In this document: in pieces, positions 1 through 11,976 of the stretch
How positions within the stretch are numbered: position 1 is the stretch's first letter
How the letters are laid out: every line of letters begins with the position of its first letter
Source of the DNA: Rhabdornis inornatus
Lineage: Eukaryota > Chordata > Aves > Passeriformes > Rhabdornithidae
Length of the DNA: 64,000 nt
Assembly (NCBI GenBank): GCA_013397075.1
Contig: VWZS01006721.1
Coordinates: 587,365 to 651,364 of the forward strand
Reading direction: 5' to 3'
Position numbers and translations under genes: made by a program
The notes under the pieces: generated by a model
Told to the model about the DNA's origin: nothing
The model's database searches: none
The model's input: only the letters and a program-made list of their open reading frames with translations

Positions 1-3000
1 AGGCACAGCAAACATAAGTAGCAACAAAACAATCCATGGGGATTTTGTGGAGGAAATCCGAAAACGCCATGGTTTTTTTAATTATTATTATTCAGTTTCC
101 TAAGCCTTCAAGTTACTGACAAAATTTAATCCCTTAATTAAATTAGATTAGGGGTTACAACTAATTTGGAGAATGCAATCATATTAATCTGTCAGAAGCA
201 TGGGGTTTATTGCTGGCCAGAGGACTCACAGTGAAGGAACCTTGCTTTGCTGGAATTACACAGGGTCTGCAAAGTGCCAACAGAGACTGTATTTCAGACT
301 TCAGCACATCAGAGTCGAACACAGACCCAGCACCATGTCCAGGGCAAGTCTCTCATCCCACCATGGCATCTGCTAGTACAACTTCAACTGGTCAAAAATC
401 ATGGCTGCTGATTCTCTGGAAAAGTACTGTTCCAATTTCGTTGATTGAAAGCCTAAAACTCAAGAAAATTTGAGTGAAGTAGAAGCTCCCTAGGAACTTG
501 AAATTGATTAGCAAAATGGATTTTCTGGTTCCCTCTAATTCCAATCACAAAACAAACACCAGAATTTCTATTGATCAACTAAAATAATATTGGACAGGGA
601 GGAAGGTGTTCACAAATTCTTCCTGGTATTTATTATTGTCCAGAAAAGTATTCTTTGTCCAAGGCCCCAAATCCTCAATGAATTGTTTTTGATTCACCAA
701 CATTTCAGTGACTCCCAGACACTTCAAACTTAAGAAATCAACACTTTGCAGTAAAACTTCATTTTTCTGTGGGGATTCTGGCTCCCCAGAATTACAGAGG
801 TTTTTGTGAGAAAATGTCATGAAATGGCTCTTTGATGCTGATCAAAGAAAGTAGATTGGTGGATCTTTCTTACTGAGACCACTAAGAGAAACACTATCAA
901 AATCCATTCCCAACAGCTTCAGACACAGCAGAGAGACCATGAGCCAAATTAACAGGCCACGAGATTCCCCACTTTCCTTTTGCAGATTGCTGCATGGCAC
1001 GGCAGCTGTCTTGTCCTCGTTTGCACAGTCCACTTTGCCTCTGCTGTTTGTAGGAAAGCAGGGAGTGAAGCTGCAGGTCTGTTGTTCCAGTTTTCACTGG
1101 GAAGAGGAAACTGTTTGACAGTGCCATAGAGTCTACAGTTTTCAGCCATGTATTAATTTTATGTCTGCTATCTACACTCCACTCCTCTCAGTTAAAACAA
1201 TGACTGACCTTGATAACTAAAATATGTTAGCAAAGGTAACATGGCTCAATCTATGACCTCAAACAGAGCTTTAGCAAGAGGTACTTCATATGCACAACAG
1301 ACTAAAGGGGTAGAAAAAATAATGACATAAACCTCCAAGTTGTCCCTTTTAAGCTCCGTTCCAAAACTGCACATTGATGTGCCTCAGAGATGTAGTGATT
1401 AGATTATCACTAGAGAATATGGTATTAGTTTGGGGAGTTGTGCAGACATTATTATTTCTTTTATGACAGCAGTTAAGGAGTTCAAATCATGCACTGTGAG
1501 ACTTGAAATGGTGATTATACAGAAAGAAGGAAGAAGAAAAATCCCCACCCAGGGAGTTTACATTCTAAATGATTCTCAGATACACTAATTATTAGGTTGC
1601 CTGACATTTAATCAATCACTGAACAATTTAAATGCTTGACAGAAATGAAATATCTGTCTTTGATTTAGTATGAGCTGGTTTCTAGCAGGAAAAACTTAAA
1701 ACTGAATAAACCAATTATTATTCCCATTACCTCATCCTGAGCGACTCTCTGGGATGATAAAGCCATCTTATTGGACTTACAGCTGAGAAATAGACTTCTA
1801 AGGCATAAAGTTCTCCAGATGGATGCTTTTGGGGAATTAGTTGAATAAGAGAGATTTAATCCATCCGAAAGTCAGTATACTTAAATACATGATGAACATA
1901 AAAAACTCTCTGCTAATCCAAAGTGACAGGTACTAATAGGGTACTTAGTAGATTAATAGCTAGCAGGCTATGTTTGGGACCACGCTGTTTATTTCTATCG
2001 TGTGCTTGAACGGATGCAGAAAATAAACCAAGTCCCTTAGGCACATTTAATTCAAATGGACAAAAATGCATGGTTGTACATCTAAGCAGGCAATTGAACT
2101 TCTAAGTTTATCTTTAAGATGCCATATTCCTCCCAGGTCTTGGGAAAAAAGTCATAAACCAACTCTGGAAGAACTTTCTAATCACTGCATGTGGGGGTTT
2201 GCTGGTTTTCATTGCACTACTTTTTGTCAAAGAGAATTTTTCAGCTTTAGGGCACTGTCTTTTCAGGTCTTAATTAATACTGTGCACAGGTGCCATACAG
2301 GATAATCACAGTAGATCACACAAAAGGTTATGAGTCTCTGAAGGACTGTTATTAAAGACAGTCACATCACAAAGCAATAGGCTAGAAGGATGAAACTGTC
2401 ACACACTACCCATTTTGGTTTGGGGCTTTTCATGTCTCCAATCTATCCTTCTGCAGATGGAATCAAATTTATTTAACCAGAAGCCCAACCCTTTAAAAAA
2501 ATGGGGAGATGGATAAAAATGCCTGAAAAGAATCTGTCTCACTAACACTCTTCTGTGATGTACACTGCAAACAGTGCACTTGATGAACAGAAGATATTCC
2601 TCAAACTCCTACTGTATTTTTGCAGTTACAGTTTGGATGAAGATAGTGTTACAGAGTCCAAACAACAGCCTCTGAAATCCCCCAGGTTGGCACCAGAAGT
2701 TGCAAGGGACTGGTGAGTGAAATGGAAGGACAATGGTACTCTCTGTGGTTAAGAAAGAACCACCTCTCCTTTTCTCTGACTGCACATTAGACAAGGTTCC
2801 AAATCTAAGAATCTTCACAACTTACAGTGTATGCTTTCATATGGTCACACACTACAGAAAATATTCAGTATGGCAATTTCCTCAAAACTGACAGTCTGCT
2901 CCCTGCTAGCACTGCAGCTTGACAGACTCCTCCAGAAAGACTGAGCCAGATATTGCAAGATCTTCCATATTTAAAGAACTGAATCAGGCTTCCCCTGTTG

Positions 3001-3622
3001 TTGGAAGAAGATTTAGTAGGAGGATGCTCAGTGCATCTCAGTGTGTTCTTGGGAAACCACAAGGATCAGTCTCTCAAGGCTGCTCTGCTCCCTGGCAGGC
3101 TGCTCAGAACAATTCTACAAATCCTTGGGAAAAAAAGGCAATGAACATCTTTAATTTTCTCTAGGTACCATTTCAAGTCTGTTCTCAAAGGATATTTTTC
3201 ATTCTGCTAAGAAACTTTTTCCTTGAAATCAAACAGATTTTCCATGCAGTGGGAATTCCTGTTTCAGCACACTCTAAGCAGTACTAATGCAGTAACACCA
3301 GAGGATGCACAGAAGACTGAAACAAAGAAATACCAATGATGATAATAACCAACAAAAAATCTGTCATTGTAAGCAGAAGCAAAATTTGTAGCAGCACACC
3401 AAAAGTTTAACTACCCCAGTTTTCTGTATCCAGAAGTGGTGAGCAGAAGATATATAAAAGAGAAAATGCATGAATTTGTTAATAATTTAAAATGTTTTAA
3501 TTTGCACTGCAGAAACTGAAATGTAAGTAGTAAAGGCCTTATCTACATTTGGATTGCTTCTGCTTCTATGGTTTGCTAACACTTGTGCAACCATTGCATG
3601 CTGCCAAGGGTACATTTTTAAG
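1..3622. other. Non-coding DNA, nothing recognised
   Basis: AT-rich sequence with short, scattered open frames of at most about 90 codons, none with a recognisable domain or a convincing exon structure. No repeat family, RNA gene or CpG cluster was recognised. It is most likely intergenic or intronic DNA. This is a negative statement based on reading; a divergent repeat or a short conserved element could have been missed. Confidence 0.6.
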
Positions 3623-3670
3623 TCACAGAATCATTTAGGTTGGAAAAGACCTATAAGATCACTGAGTCCA
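3623..3670 (-). mobile_element. CR1 LINE, 3'-terminal fragment
   Basis: About 48 bp match the extreme 3' end of avian CR1 in antisense orientation: a TCACAGAATCATTTAGG start followed by TTGGAAAAGACCTATAAGATC and a GAGTCCA block. In sense orientation this is the GGTCTTTTCCAACCTAA...ATTCTGTGA terminus. CR1 elements are non-LTR retrotransposons, nearly always 5'-truncated, and such short tails are common in birds. It carries no coding sequence and cannot move. Confidence is high because the terminal motif is distinctive, although the copy is short. Confidence 0.85.
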
Positions 3671-3734
3671 AATAAATATGCCAAGGTGGGGATCACAAAT
3701 TTACAAAAAATCTCTATGCAAGATGCTTCCTAAA

Positions 3735-3925
3735 AGTAGAAAAGGTGTAACTGTTTTGCCAAGGGTCATGTTGGAGGTTTAGGATTAATTAAGGAATTAA
3801 GCATTTTTTTCTTAGGTACTATTATGCTGCATTGACTGCCAGATCATGTCTCCTTTTCACTCATAATGGAAAAATGAGGTACAGAACCATAAACAAGAAC
3901 AGTGAAATGTGATCACACTGTCATG
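3735..3925 (-). repeat. Possible ancient MIR-like SINE remnant
   Basis: Three short blocks resemble an antisense MIR core: an AAGGTGTAACTGTTTTGCCAAGGGTCA-like block around 3743-3769 (MIR antisense has GAGGTTAAGT...TTGCCCAAGGTCA), TAGGTACTATTATG near 3815, and ATGGAAAAATGAGGTACAGA near 3865. MIR copies in birds are few and very old, so a weak patchy match is what would be expected, but chance similarity cannot be excluded by eye. Orientation follows the matching blocks. Confidence 0.25.
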
Positions 3926-6850
3926 AAAAGGAGCATGAGGATGAAAATCTCTTGACTTCTGTCAACAGAAGCAAAACAACAGTAAACTAACAAGGAAGCA
4001 AGGAAGCATTAGCGAGTCAGGTATGCCCCACTTTCCTGGGCTTGGGTTTTTCAGGTGTTTATAACTAGATACTACATAAGCTAAAAAAAGCCAACAAAAC
4101 AAAGAAAAACAAAAACAAAGAACTACCTCTGAATATCTGACAGATTCATAATATGGAAAGTAACAATTATGTTTGCTCACACTGAGAAAACAGAGGACAG
4201 CAGTAAATAGGTAGAAAAGGTTTTAAGACATTGTCATCAGAGTTCAGATATGAGCAAGAGGAAAGAAAGCTCACTCCCTAGATCAGAAAAACAAAATTCT
4301 CACTGTACAGAATCACAGTGCTGTAAAAGCATAATAAAACAAAACACAGCTGAGTTTTCATCAGCTAATATTAGCATACCAGAAAAGAAAAGCAAAGCTA
4401 CTCAGGAAAGCTTTTCTCTTTGCTGGCCAAACAGCTGAAAGAAAGTAGAAAGATTTGCTAGTTAAAGGAAAAGTGAACTGTCAAACACACTAAAGACAAA
4501 AGATACCTAACAAACTAACAAACCATCTGTGACTGTGAGGGAATGGTCCATGATTTCCTTTTTTCAGTAGATACCATATTTTAATAATAATTTCAGGAGA
4601 ACCCCAAATTTTGGCAATTTATATACTTAGTTCATGGAGAAGAAGTAAAGACATGTGTACTGTTAAGGAGGTTTTAGCAGAACTACACCCAGGTATTTAT
4701 AAAAAACAGACTCAAGACTCTGGAAACGAACTATGTCACTGAAGCAGAAAATGCAAAATTCCATGTCTGCAATAGATTTCCATCTCCATGTGTCTCAAAT
4801 ATTTCTCCCTAAAATGAAGACCATGATCATTTAATCCAGTGGTCAGTGTCTAAAAGCTAAGTTGTTGAAAGGCATCTTTTCTCACCTTGAAAGGTCAGAT
4901 TTTTTTCAGGAGGTTCTGCATTTTCATCACTGAACTAGAGTCCCTCAAGCAAAAATTTACTTACAGAATGTATCAACAGGGAATTTCCAGGTAAAAGTAT
5001 AACAAATTCCAAACATACACTTTAAAATTTATCATTTTCCTCTGTCCCATGTTCAAGTGCACACCACTAATGAAACACAAAAACCTGCTTTTGCAATTTC
5101 TGGTTAATAAACAAACCCGTCATATTCTAGCAATCTACTTCTTGTGCAGGTGGGCAAACAGGATGGAGTTGCAGAGATGCCCAGGACAGTCTGACAAAAA
5201 AAAAAAGGTTTCTATAAACAGGTGTTTGCTGTTTTTTTTCTTTTCATGATACATAAAAGGAGGGAAAGTTTTGCCAAAATTATGGCAACCTGTTTTGTAA
5301 ATCGCTCCTTCTAGTGAACAGAAATGTGAACAGTCCTACTCCACATAGAGGCATTCATCACAAAAGGTTTGGAAGGAAAAAATTCTGCAGTTGGGAGAGG
5401 TATCTATATTTGCAGAGCTAATCTTAGTACACCTGTTTTGCAAGACTCTTCCTGCTTTTTACTCTTGATTCCTAAATGATCTCATAGAAGAGACTTTCCT
5501 TTTCCTGCCTCATTGATACACCATGTTGTATTTATGTAAACGCATAGGAAGCAAGCACACAACCTTTGCTAGATCAAACTCACCCTCTTCCTCCCAAAAA
5601 GGTATTTGGTGAAGCTAAAAAGTATCAGTTGTACCATCACATCACCTCAAAGGAAATCAGCAAGTACATCTCTTCCTCAACGATAATCTACTCAACCAAA
5701 GACTACACACTAATTAAGAAGAACTAAATATGTTCTAAAGAAACTTGGTACAAACTGCAAATTAAATGCAACCTGAGTGTATTACGATTTTCACAAAACT
5801 AGGAAAAATTGGTTTCATCAACTTTATTCACCTTCACAGTCCTTTTCTGGTTTGAGTTCTGGCCAGGGATGAGAAACAAAAGCAGCAAAAATGCCATAAA
5901 AGGGGCAAAATGCTGTTCTTGCTGAATTTATACCACACAAAGGGTTCATTATCTCAATCACTCTCATTCTCTGAATGACCAGTCTCTACCAGGCCATACC
6001 AACCTTCTCTCTAATTCTAATTTCTCTTAATTTAGGGAAAGCTCTGGGATAAATCATCAAGCTATAGCTCCAAGGCTCCCTCTAAGAAGTTTTAAATGTG
6101 GGAAGACAAAGAAGAAAATTGTTCTAGTACTTCCTGATTGCTTTTTAAAGCAATTTAAAAGCATTGAATGGTCTCTATTACCAATTCCCACTGAGAAGAG
6201 TAAAGCACTGGAGTTTCAGCTCTACTTTTCTCACTTTGGGCAAGGGAGAAGATGTTAAAAGAGTGATGGGGCATCCCTCACCTTAAGGGCATTAGGCAAT
6301 GCTAACACCTCTCCTATGGAAATTATTGTAGCAGCAGTCTGCTTGGAAAGCTGAGAGACCAAACACATCTTTGTGTTTTAAGTCGACAGAGATCAGGAAC
6401 TCATAAGATCTGCCACTCTGAGTAACAGAATTTCACTCACTGAACCAAGAAATGCTATTGCAAAAAGAAGAAAACAAAACAAAACCCCCCTACACCTTGA
6501 TTTGAGAAGTTTTTCCTGTGAAGAATCTTTTTTATCCTTCCATAAATCCTTCTGTAGCTGAACATCCTCACTCCTCAGACATGTTCCCTTTACCAATGTG
6601 GATTTCTCCAACACGAACTTCTAGTCTCTCCCTGCATAGTGGCAGACCTATGCCTTGACAGAATTTTTCTGTTCCATCTCCACAGTTCAATTCCAGCTGG
6701 CAGCTGGCAAAGCTTTCCAATAGCCACAATCACAGCTCTGCCAGCTCAGCATGACACTGTTTTCTCCTCTGTCTGGGAAAAGCTGGTAATGGACCAGAAA
6801 CTGGATTGATGCGAAATAGACCAAATCCCAGCATAAAGAAATAGCAAACA
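3926..6850. other. Non-coding DNA, nothing recognised
   Basis: AT-rich sequence without a supported gene. It contains a tandem pair of an 8-bp AAGGAAGC unit at 3992-4007 and A/C-rich patches such as 4090-4120 and 6466-6490 (AAAACAAAAC followed by six C). Open frames are under 80 codons and featureless. No known repeat family was recognised. Confidence 0.55.
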
Positions 6851-7070
6851 TTAATTAGATCAGAAGAGCTTAAATGTTCTTTTTACCAGACTGTAAATTT
6901 GTTCATAATTTGATTGATTACAATTTTTTGAGGAAAAATTCAACTGCTGTGCGTTCAATCAACCTTGGATGGTCAATTGTAATTATCTCATATTTCCCTT
7001 CATTATTGTCTGTTATGCTGTTTGAATTGTCTTCGAAATTAAACACATCTAATAAAATGTCTTCTTGTTG
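6851..7070 (+). other. Possible 3' end of a transcript or retrocopy
   Basis: A 220-bp AT-rich stretch ends in a canonical AATAAA hexamer (7051-7056), 14 bases before a long A-rich tract that starts at 7071. That spacing is what a polyadenylated mRNA end, or a retroposed copy of one, would show. The open frame inside it (65 codons from 6874) has no recognisable domain and ends at the A tract. CR1 does not normally retropose host mRNAs, so retrocopies are uncommon in birds. The match could therefore also be a genuine poly(A) site next to a genomic A-rich tract, or coincidence in AT-rich DNA. Confidence 0.25.
7051..7056 (+). promoter_or_regulatory. Canonical polyadenylation hexamer AATAAA
   Basis: AATAAA is present 14 bases upstream of an A-rich tract. 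The hexamer is frequent by chance in AT-rich DNA; only the spacing makes this one worth recording. There is no obvious GT-rich downstream element: the following DNA is A- and C-rich. That argues against an active poly(A) site and slightly in favour of a retroposed tail. Confidence 0.25.
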
Positions 7071-7165
7071 AAAAAAAATAAAAAAAAAGAGCAAACTCCC
7101 CCCAAAAAAAAAACAGTAGAAAAACCCCCATCCAAACCCAAATACTACCAGAAAAATAAAACAAA
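7071..7165 (+). repeat. A-rich and A/C-rich low-complexity tract
   Basis: Runs of eight or more A interrupted by single T or G, then alternating C runs and A runs (CTCCCCCCAAAAAAAAAACAG, ACCCCCATCC) with almost no T or G to about 7165. It may be a decayed poly(A) tail that has expanded, or simple low-complexity DNA. A similar A/C-rich patch lies at 54075-54165. Confidence 0.75.
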
Positions 7166-8654
7166 CAACCCAAAGAGTTTCAGGTTAAAACAGCCTGGAA
7201 ATCATAGCTGCATGAATCCCATAATAGGATCTGATGTTTAAGAATTATAGGACACATGTTCAGGGACCTAAGTTCCCATCAGATCACTTACACAACAGGA
7301 TATAAGAACCATGAAGATAAGATTCTGATGCTAAATTCAGCTATCCCAGTTACTGAAAAGTTGAAGGAGTTGTAAGATCTCCATAAACTTTCCTTAAAGG
7401 GATCAATTTTTTTTATTGTTTGCAGCAAAATCTAGGATCACTTGTTTCCATCTTAAGATGTTTTTGTGCAGAAGTTTTCTCCTTCCCAAAAAAAAAAGGC
7501 AATATCATCATTCTATACATATGGTAAATTATTGATGTCACAAATACATTTCCTAAGAGTTTCTGCCATTCTTCAGTGCTTAATTTGTGAGGATTTGTCA
7601 CAAGAAATGAGACACTTATAAATCTCTGATGAGTTCCAGGTTCATCCCCAGAAAATCAGGAATGTCCTACTGGCTAAAACCCAAGATTTTTTTGTGTTTC
7701 ACAAAACATTTCACATTCCTAACACCAATCTTATGGAGACTCTCTGCAAGCCAAAAGAGCAACACTGTGAATTTAAATAGCCCTGGAAGTTATTATTACT
7801 TTTTTTAATTGCTGTTCCACAGCTGGAAATCTTACCAAGGTCACCTCAATAAAATTATACAAGTGACTGGCAAGAAAAACAGAAAGAGCTAACTACAATA
7901 ACTCAAAAAAAACCCCACCCTGAGTAATCTCAATTAAGTATCTCAATTTACTAGAGATACTTAACATAGCAATAGGCTTCAGGAACTCAGAAGACAGAAA
8001 AACAACACAGTCTGAGGGGAGAGACTCAACACAATAGAAACTGGCAGGTGATACCAGCTTCATTAGAGAAACAGCTAATTTGGATTCAAGTATCATAGTA
8101 ATGAAACTATCCTCCAAAACCTCAGAAAGTAGCTCAAGTAAGGTTTGTACAGAACTTTCTAACCTGGAAATTTGGCAGTTTGACTAATTTCAAAGTTCTA
8201 CATTGACTTTCTAATGGTTTTCTTCTGTAAGAACATGCTATAAAGAGACAAAAGCAGAAAAAAAGATACAATGCAGAATTAAGTGAACTTTTTTACTGCA
8301 CTGTGACTGTATTTCCTTGGAGTACTGGCAGCATGATGCTTCCCAGTGCAAAAGAGATTTAACTGTACTACAGAAAACGTTATACCCACACTGAAATAAC
8401 TTATTTTTTCTCACAAACCATATACAAAACAGCACAATTCATTAAAAAGCAGTTCCTTAAAAGTCGAAGACTTGAAGGACACTGAGTGCAAATGTTATGT
8501 GCCCTAAGCACAGCTATAGAGTGGCAGGTCTGGAGCTGCCAAACATGCATACAGTAAGTCAGCATTTTTGTTTCAGTGAAGAGACCCCAGTCTGAGCTCT
8601 GGATAATCCCGAATCTCACAATAGGGCTGTTCTGCACACAGTGGATGCATATTG
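7166..8654. other. Non-coding DNA, nothing recognised
   Basis: AT-rich, with several minus-strand open frames of 60-78 codons that overlap one another in different frames. None shows a domain or conserved-looking motif. No repeat family was recognised. Confidence 0.55.
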
Positions 8655-8703
8655 TTCTCCCCTGAAGTCAGTGCAAGTCTTTGCCCTTAACTCAATGGGA
8701 CAG
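8655..8703. repeat. Possible ancient amniote interspersed repeat
   Basis: The stretch reads TTCTCCCCTGAAGTCAGTGC, then AAGTCTTTGCCCTTAACTCAATGGGACAG-like sequence. The arrangement CTCC-CTGAAGTCAGTG...TTGCC...AACTCAATGGGA resembles a motif seen repeatedly in reptile and bird genomes (two near-copies of a 'TGAAGTCAATGG' block facing each other). I recall the motif but cannot name the family with certainty. About 45 bp are alignable, so confidence is limited. Confidence 0.35.
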
Positions 8704-9987
8704 TGCCTAAGGCTGTGGGGCTCATCCATTTGTAAACAGCTCTAGGACTTTGGTAATAAGAACAAAACTTGAAAGCTCATTGTGGGTGCATAAAAGCATT
8801 TTAGTAGGCATTTGGTAGTACAAATGCTACCCCATACTGTGACATATACATTTTGTCTCTCCTTCCGCTGGGGTTATCATATGATGATGATTATTAGGAA
8901 AATAAAGTCCCATCTCTGAAACAGAGTGGTGTCCAAACAGGCTGTTATGATGAACCTTCCACTGCCAAAAGAATCAGGAAAAAGGTGAATCATTTCTTGG
9001 AACTGACTATATATCAGACAGGAACATATGAAAAATGCATGTATCATTGCTGTGAAGAACCCTTTGCTGTGTGTCATGGTTTAAAAAAGAGCTAGTTTCA
9101 TCCAACCTAACTTCTTGCTTTTCCATTCAGTTTCATCACTGACTTGAGCACAATTCAAGAAAGGGCCATGCTTATCTTTGAATTCAGAGCAAAGACTGCT
9201 CTGTCTGGAAGTCCTACTGCTTCAGCACAAGTGTGCCTTGCTCACAACACTGTATATTCAGTTCATGTATCTTATTTATTCATTTGTTATTCTCTGCTGT
9301 TTTGACCCTTATTGCTCTCTGGGGGCACTGAATGTACTTGCAAGAGAAAATAAGTTTCCACAATAAAAGCAGCAGCAGCTCTGGGTTTCTAGGTCCCTGA
9401 CAAAGAATTTAAACCTACCTGAATCAGATGTCTAGTGAATTTTGTCACAAATGGAGTGAAACTGTTCATGTTCATTCCTGCTGAAATGCAGGTATAATTT
9501 AAAAATAGGACCAGCCTGATTTTTGGATCATCAGGGTTGTTTAGAAGAAGCCTCCCTTGCACTTCTCACTGCAAATCAAGCATTGATTTCCCTCCTTCTC
9601 TAATTTTTTTGTCTCCCTCTGAAAGTTACTTACAATCAAAACAATAAACAACTAAAACTCCATTACTCTGGTCTCACTCAAAAGATCAGAGGGAAGAAAG
9701 GCAATGGGAAACCCAAGTCTTTGGTGAGACTGAAATTTCTCAACAATTTCCCAGTTTCTCAACAGAAACTGACAGCTAAGAACAAGTCTTCAGTGACATT
9801 TGGAAAATAACCTGATTCAGCTTCACAAACCAACCAGCTTTGCAGCCTACCATTTAAAGCCTGTTGAAGCCTAGTTGGATTAGTGGAAGACATTTAAATC
9901 TCATATGAGATTAGCTCTTCTTATTTTGCAGTTCCTTAAACACTCAGGCAGCAACTTGTCTGATCCATGCAACAGGCATGCCTTACA
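8704..9987. other. Non-coding DNA, nothing recognised
   Basis: AT-rich sequence with no supported gene, RNA or repeat. A GATGATGATTATTAGG stretch at 8882-8897 superficially resembles a snoRNA C box, but no matching D box and terminal stem were found. Confidence 0.55.
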
Positions 9988-10235
9988 AAGGGGTGTTGGT
10001 CTCTTTTGCCAATTAATAAGTAGCAGGATGAGAGGAAATGGCCTCAAGTTGCACCATGGAAAGTTGAGTTTAGCTATTAAGAAAAATTTCTTCAGAGTCA
10101 CCATCCCTGGAGGTGTTTAAAAGACATGTAGATGTGACACTCGGGGGCATGGTTTAGTGATGGACTTGTCACTGTGAGGTTTATAGTTGGACACAGTGAC
10201 CTAAAGGATCTTTTCCAACCTGACTGATTCCATGG
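9988..10235 (+). mobile_element. CR1 LINE, 3' portion with internal deletion
   Basis: Sense-strand match to the non-coding 3' region of avian CR1. Blocks in order: GTTGGTCTCTT (from about 9994), GGATGAGAGGAAATGGCCTC (10026), a TTTCTTC block, GAGTCACCATCCCTGGAGG (10095), GGGGCATGGTTTAGTGATGG (10143) and the terminal GATCTTTTCCAACCTGA...GATTCCATGG. At about 10093 the copy jumps from the TTTCTTC block directly to the CACCATCCCTGGAGG block. The stretch normally between them, which includes the 'GGCTGCCCAG' box (roughly 50-60 bp), is missing. It is non-coding, 5'-truncated and immobile. Minus-strand open frames crossing it are fortuitous. Confidence 0.93.
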
Positions 10236-11976
10236 TAACAGATTGAGCTGACTGCCTGACACCCCTTTTACATTTTTCAAAGAGCTCTTTCACAGCTCAT
10301 ACTCCCTTCTGAAGGGGCTCTTTTCACTGATGGGGAGCACCCTGAGAATGACATGGCTCATCTTGCTGTTCACAGCCATGGCCAGCATGCCATGTCAGGG
10401 TGATTTTGCTCTGTGAAGCTCAGCTACAGCTTCCTAAGGTCTACTGGGGAATGCTACACTTCAGGATTTGGCACAGTCTCAGCTCTGGAAGCCAGGACTC
10501 AGCAGCAGTATCTATGCCACCAAAGGAAAAAAAGAGAGCCCTAGCATAGACACAGAAACATCTGAATAGTGCAGCTATTGGAATAGTTTGGGCATGGGTT
10601 TGGCCAGGCCAGTCAGAATTGTGCCAGGTAGTTTCAGGACATGAGTAGGTCATTATCAGGACCTGTTGGTGGATTTGATGAGGCTGTCCAATATGACGAG
10701 AGATGAAGATCTAGCAAACTGTGACCTGAGCCATGCCCCTCAGCTTTGGTTTTATGCCTAGGGAGTACATCCCAGCCTAATTTTCTTGATAACAGGGACA
10801 GAAAATTGGCACAGTCAGCTTTTGCAAATTTTGACCCCAAGACTCTAGGCCTGAGCAAAAGCCCAAGAAAGGGATCTGAAGTCATCACTGCTACAGCTGC
10901 TGCTCATAATTCTGCACCATTGGGAATCCCTAGCCATCCACAAATGTTTCCATATAAATGGGGTTTGTGGCATTTCTCCATGGTTTGATGCCGTCTGAGC
11001 TGACTGCAGTCACCCAGCTTCCTCATGCACTGGATCTTTGTGCAGATCTGGGCAGCAGTCTGGGGGGAATTGCGTTCTGCCCTCACTGTCATATGGTAGG
11101 GAGTAGCCAGCCTCAACCCAGAAGCCTCCCAGTCTTGGTGGAGCCAAGGTCTCAGGCATTTCCTAAGGCAACTGGGCGGTCCATGAAACACACGGAGACA
11201 TTTTGCTGCCTCTGCCCACAGCCCTGAATGCTGAGATCACAGCTCTGCAGCCAGCTCTAACTCATCTCTTCATCTTGCAGATCCTCCCAGCCCAGCACAC
11301 TCTGCTGCAGCAATAGCAGGGCCCATGAGCATTTCTGACCAATGCTCATTTTTCTTCAGAAAGATGCTGGAGCATAAACATCATTCAACATGAGCAGCCT
11401 TTTCTTTCCTTTCCACAAAGAGGCATTTAGCTAGGCTTGGCAGAGGGAGGTAAGCCTCCGGGAAGACATTATCCTGACAGCAAACACTGGTGACTGGCTT
11501 TGTGTGTATGTATGTGTGTGTTTGGCAGACTCTGGATGCTAAATAAATATGGGTTATTAATAAAGTGCTAGCTGGAGATGGAAAATAAGATTGAATGCTT
11601 CATCTTCCAAGAGCTGTTTCAGGATCTTAGGGGGGAAATAAAGAACTAAGACAATGGAAAATGGAGAGCCACAGGGGAAGGAATGGGGTGGAGAAGGAAA
11701 TTCAATAAAGAGGAAAATAGCAACAAGGAGGAGGCAGTAAATTTGGTTGGTTGTAAAAGAGGCCCAAACAAGAAAAAAAAAAGGGTAACAAAATAGCACT
11801 GGTATAAACAAAATGTCAACAACCTCTTGCCCTGCTGTGATTCAAAACAAGATGTGAAAACACACTACATTGGCCAAGAACGCTTGTGAGAACCTAGAGA
11901 AGTAGCAAGAGGCTAGCAAATAATCTGAAAGGGAAAAAAGAAAATGCAAGAAAGCCAGGCAAAATTTGCCCAGAGA
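10236..11976. other. Non-coding DNA, locally GC-richer, nothing recognised
   Basis: From about 10300 to 11340 the base composition is visibly richer in G and C than the surroundings. Both strands carry overlapping open frames of 70-95 codons, as expected when stop codons thin out. No domain, splice pattern or repeat family was recognised. It could be an eroded repeat or a mildly GC-rich segment; no function is claimed. Confidence 0.5.
11501..11521. repeat. Short TG/TATG microsatellite
   Basis: Imperfect (TG)n with interspersed TATG units, about 21 bp. It is probably too short to be strongly polymorphic. Confidence 0.8.

Noticed and set aside
8877..8990. GATGATGATT motif considered as a C/D-box snoRNA
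   Set aside because: No terminal stem and no properly placed D box were found.
9073..9100. TGTCATGGTTTAA sequence considered as the start of an avian LTR
   Set aside because: Only about 13 bases match; no matching LTR body, primer-binding site or second LTR was found.
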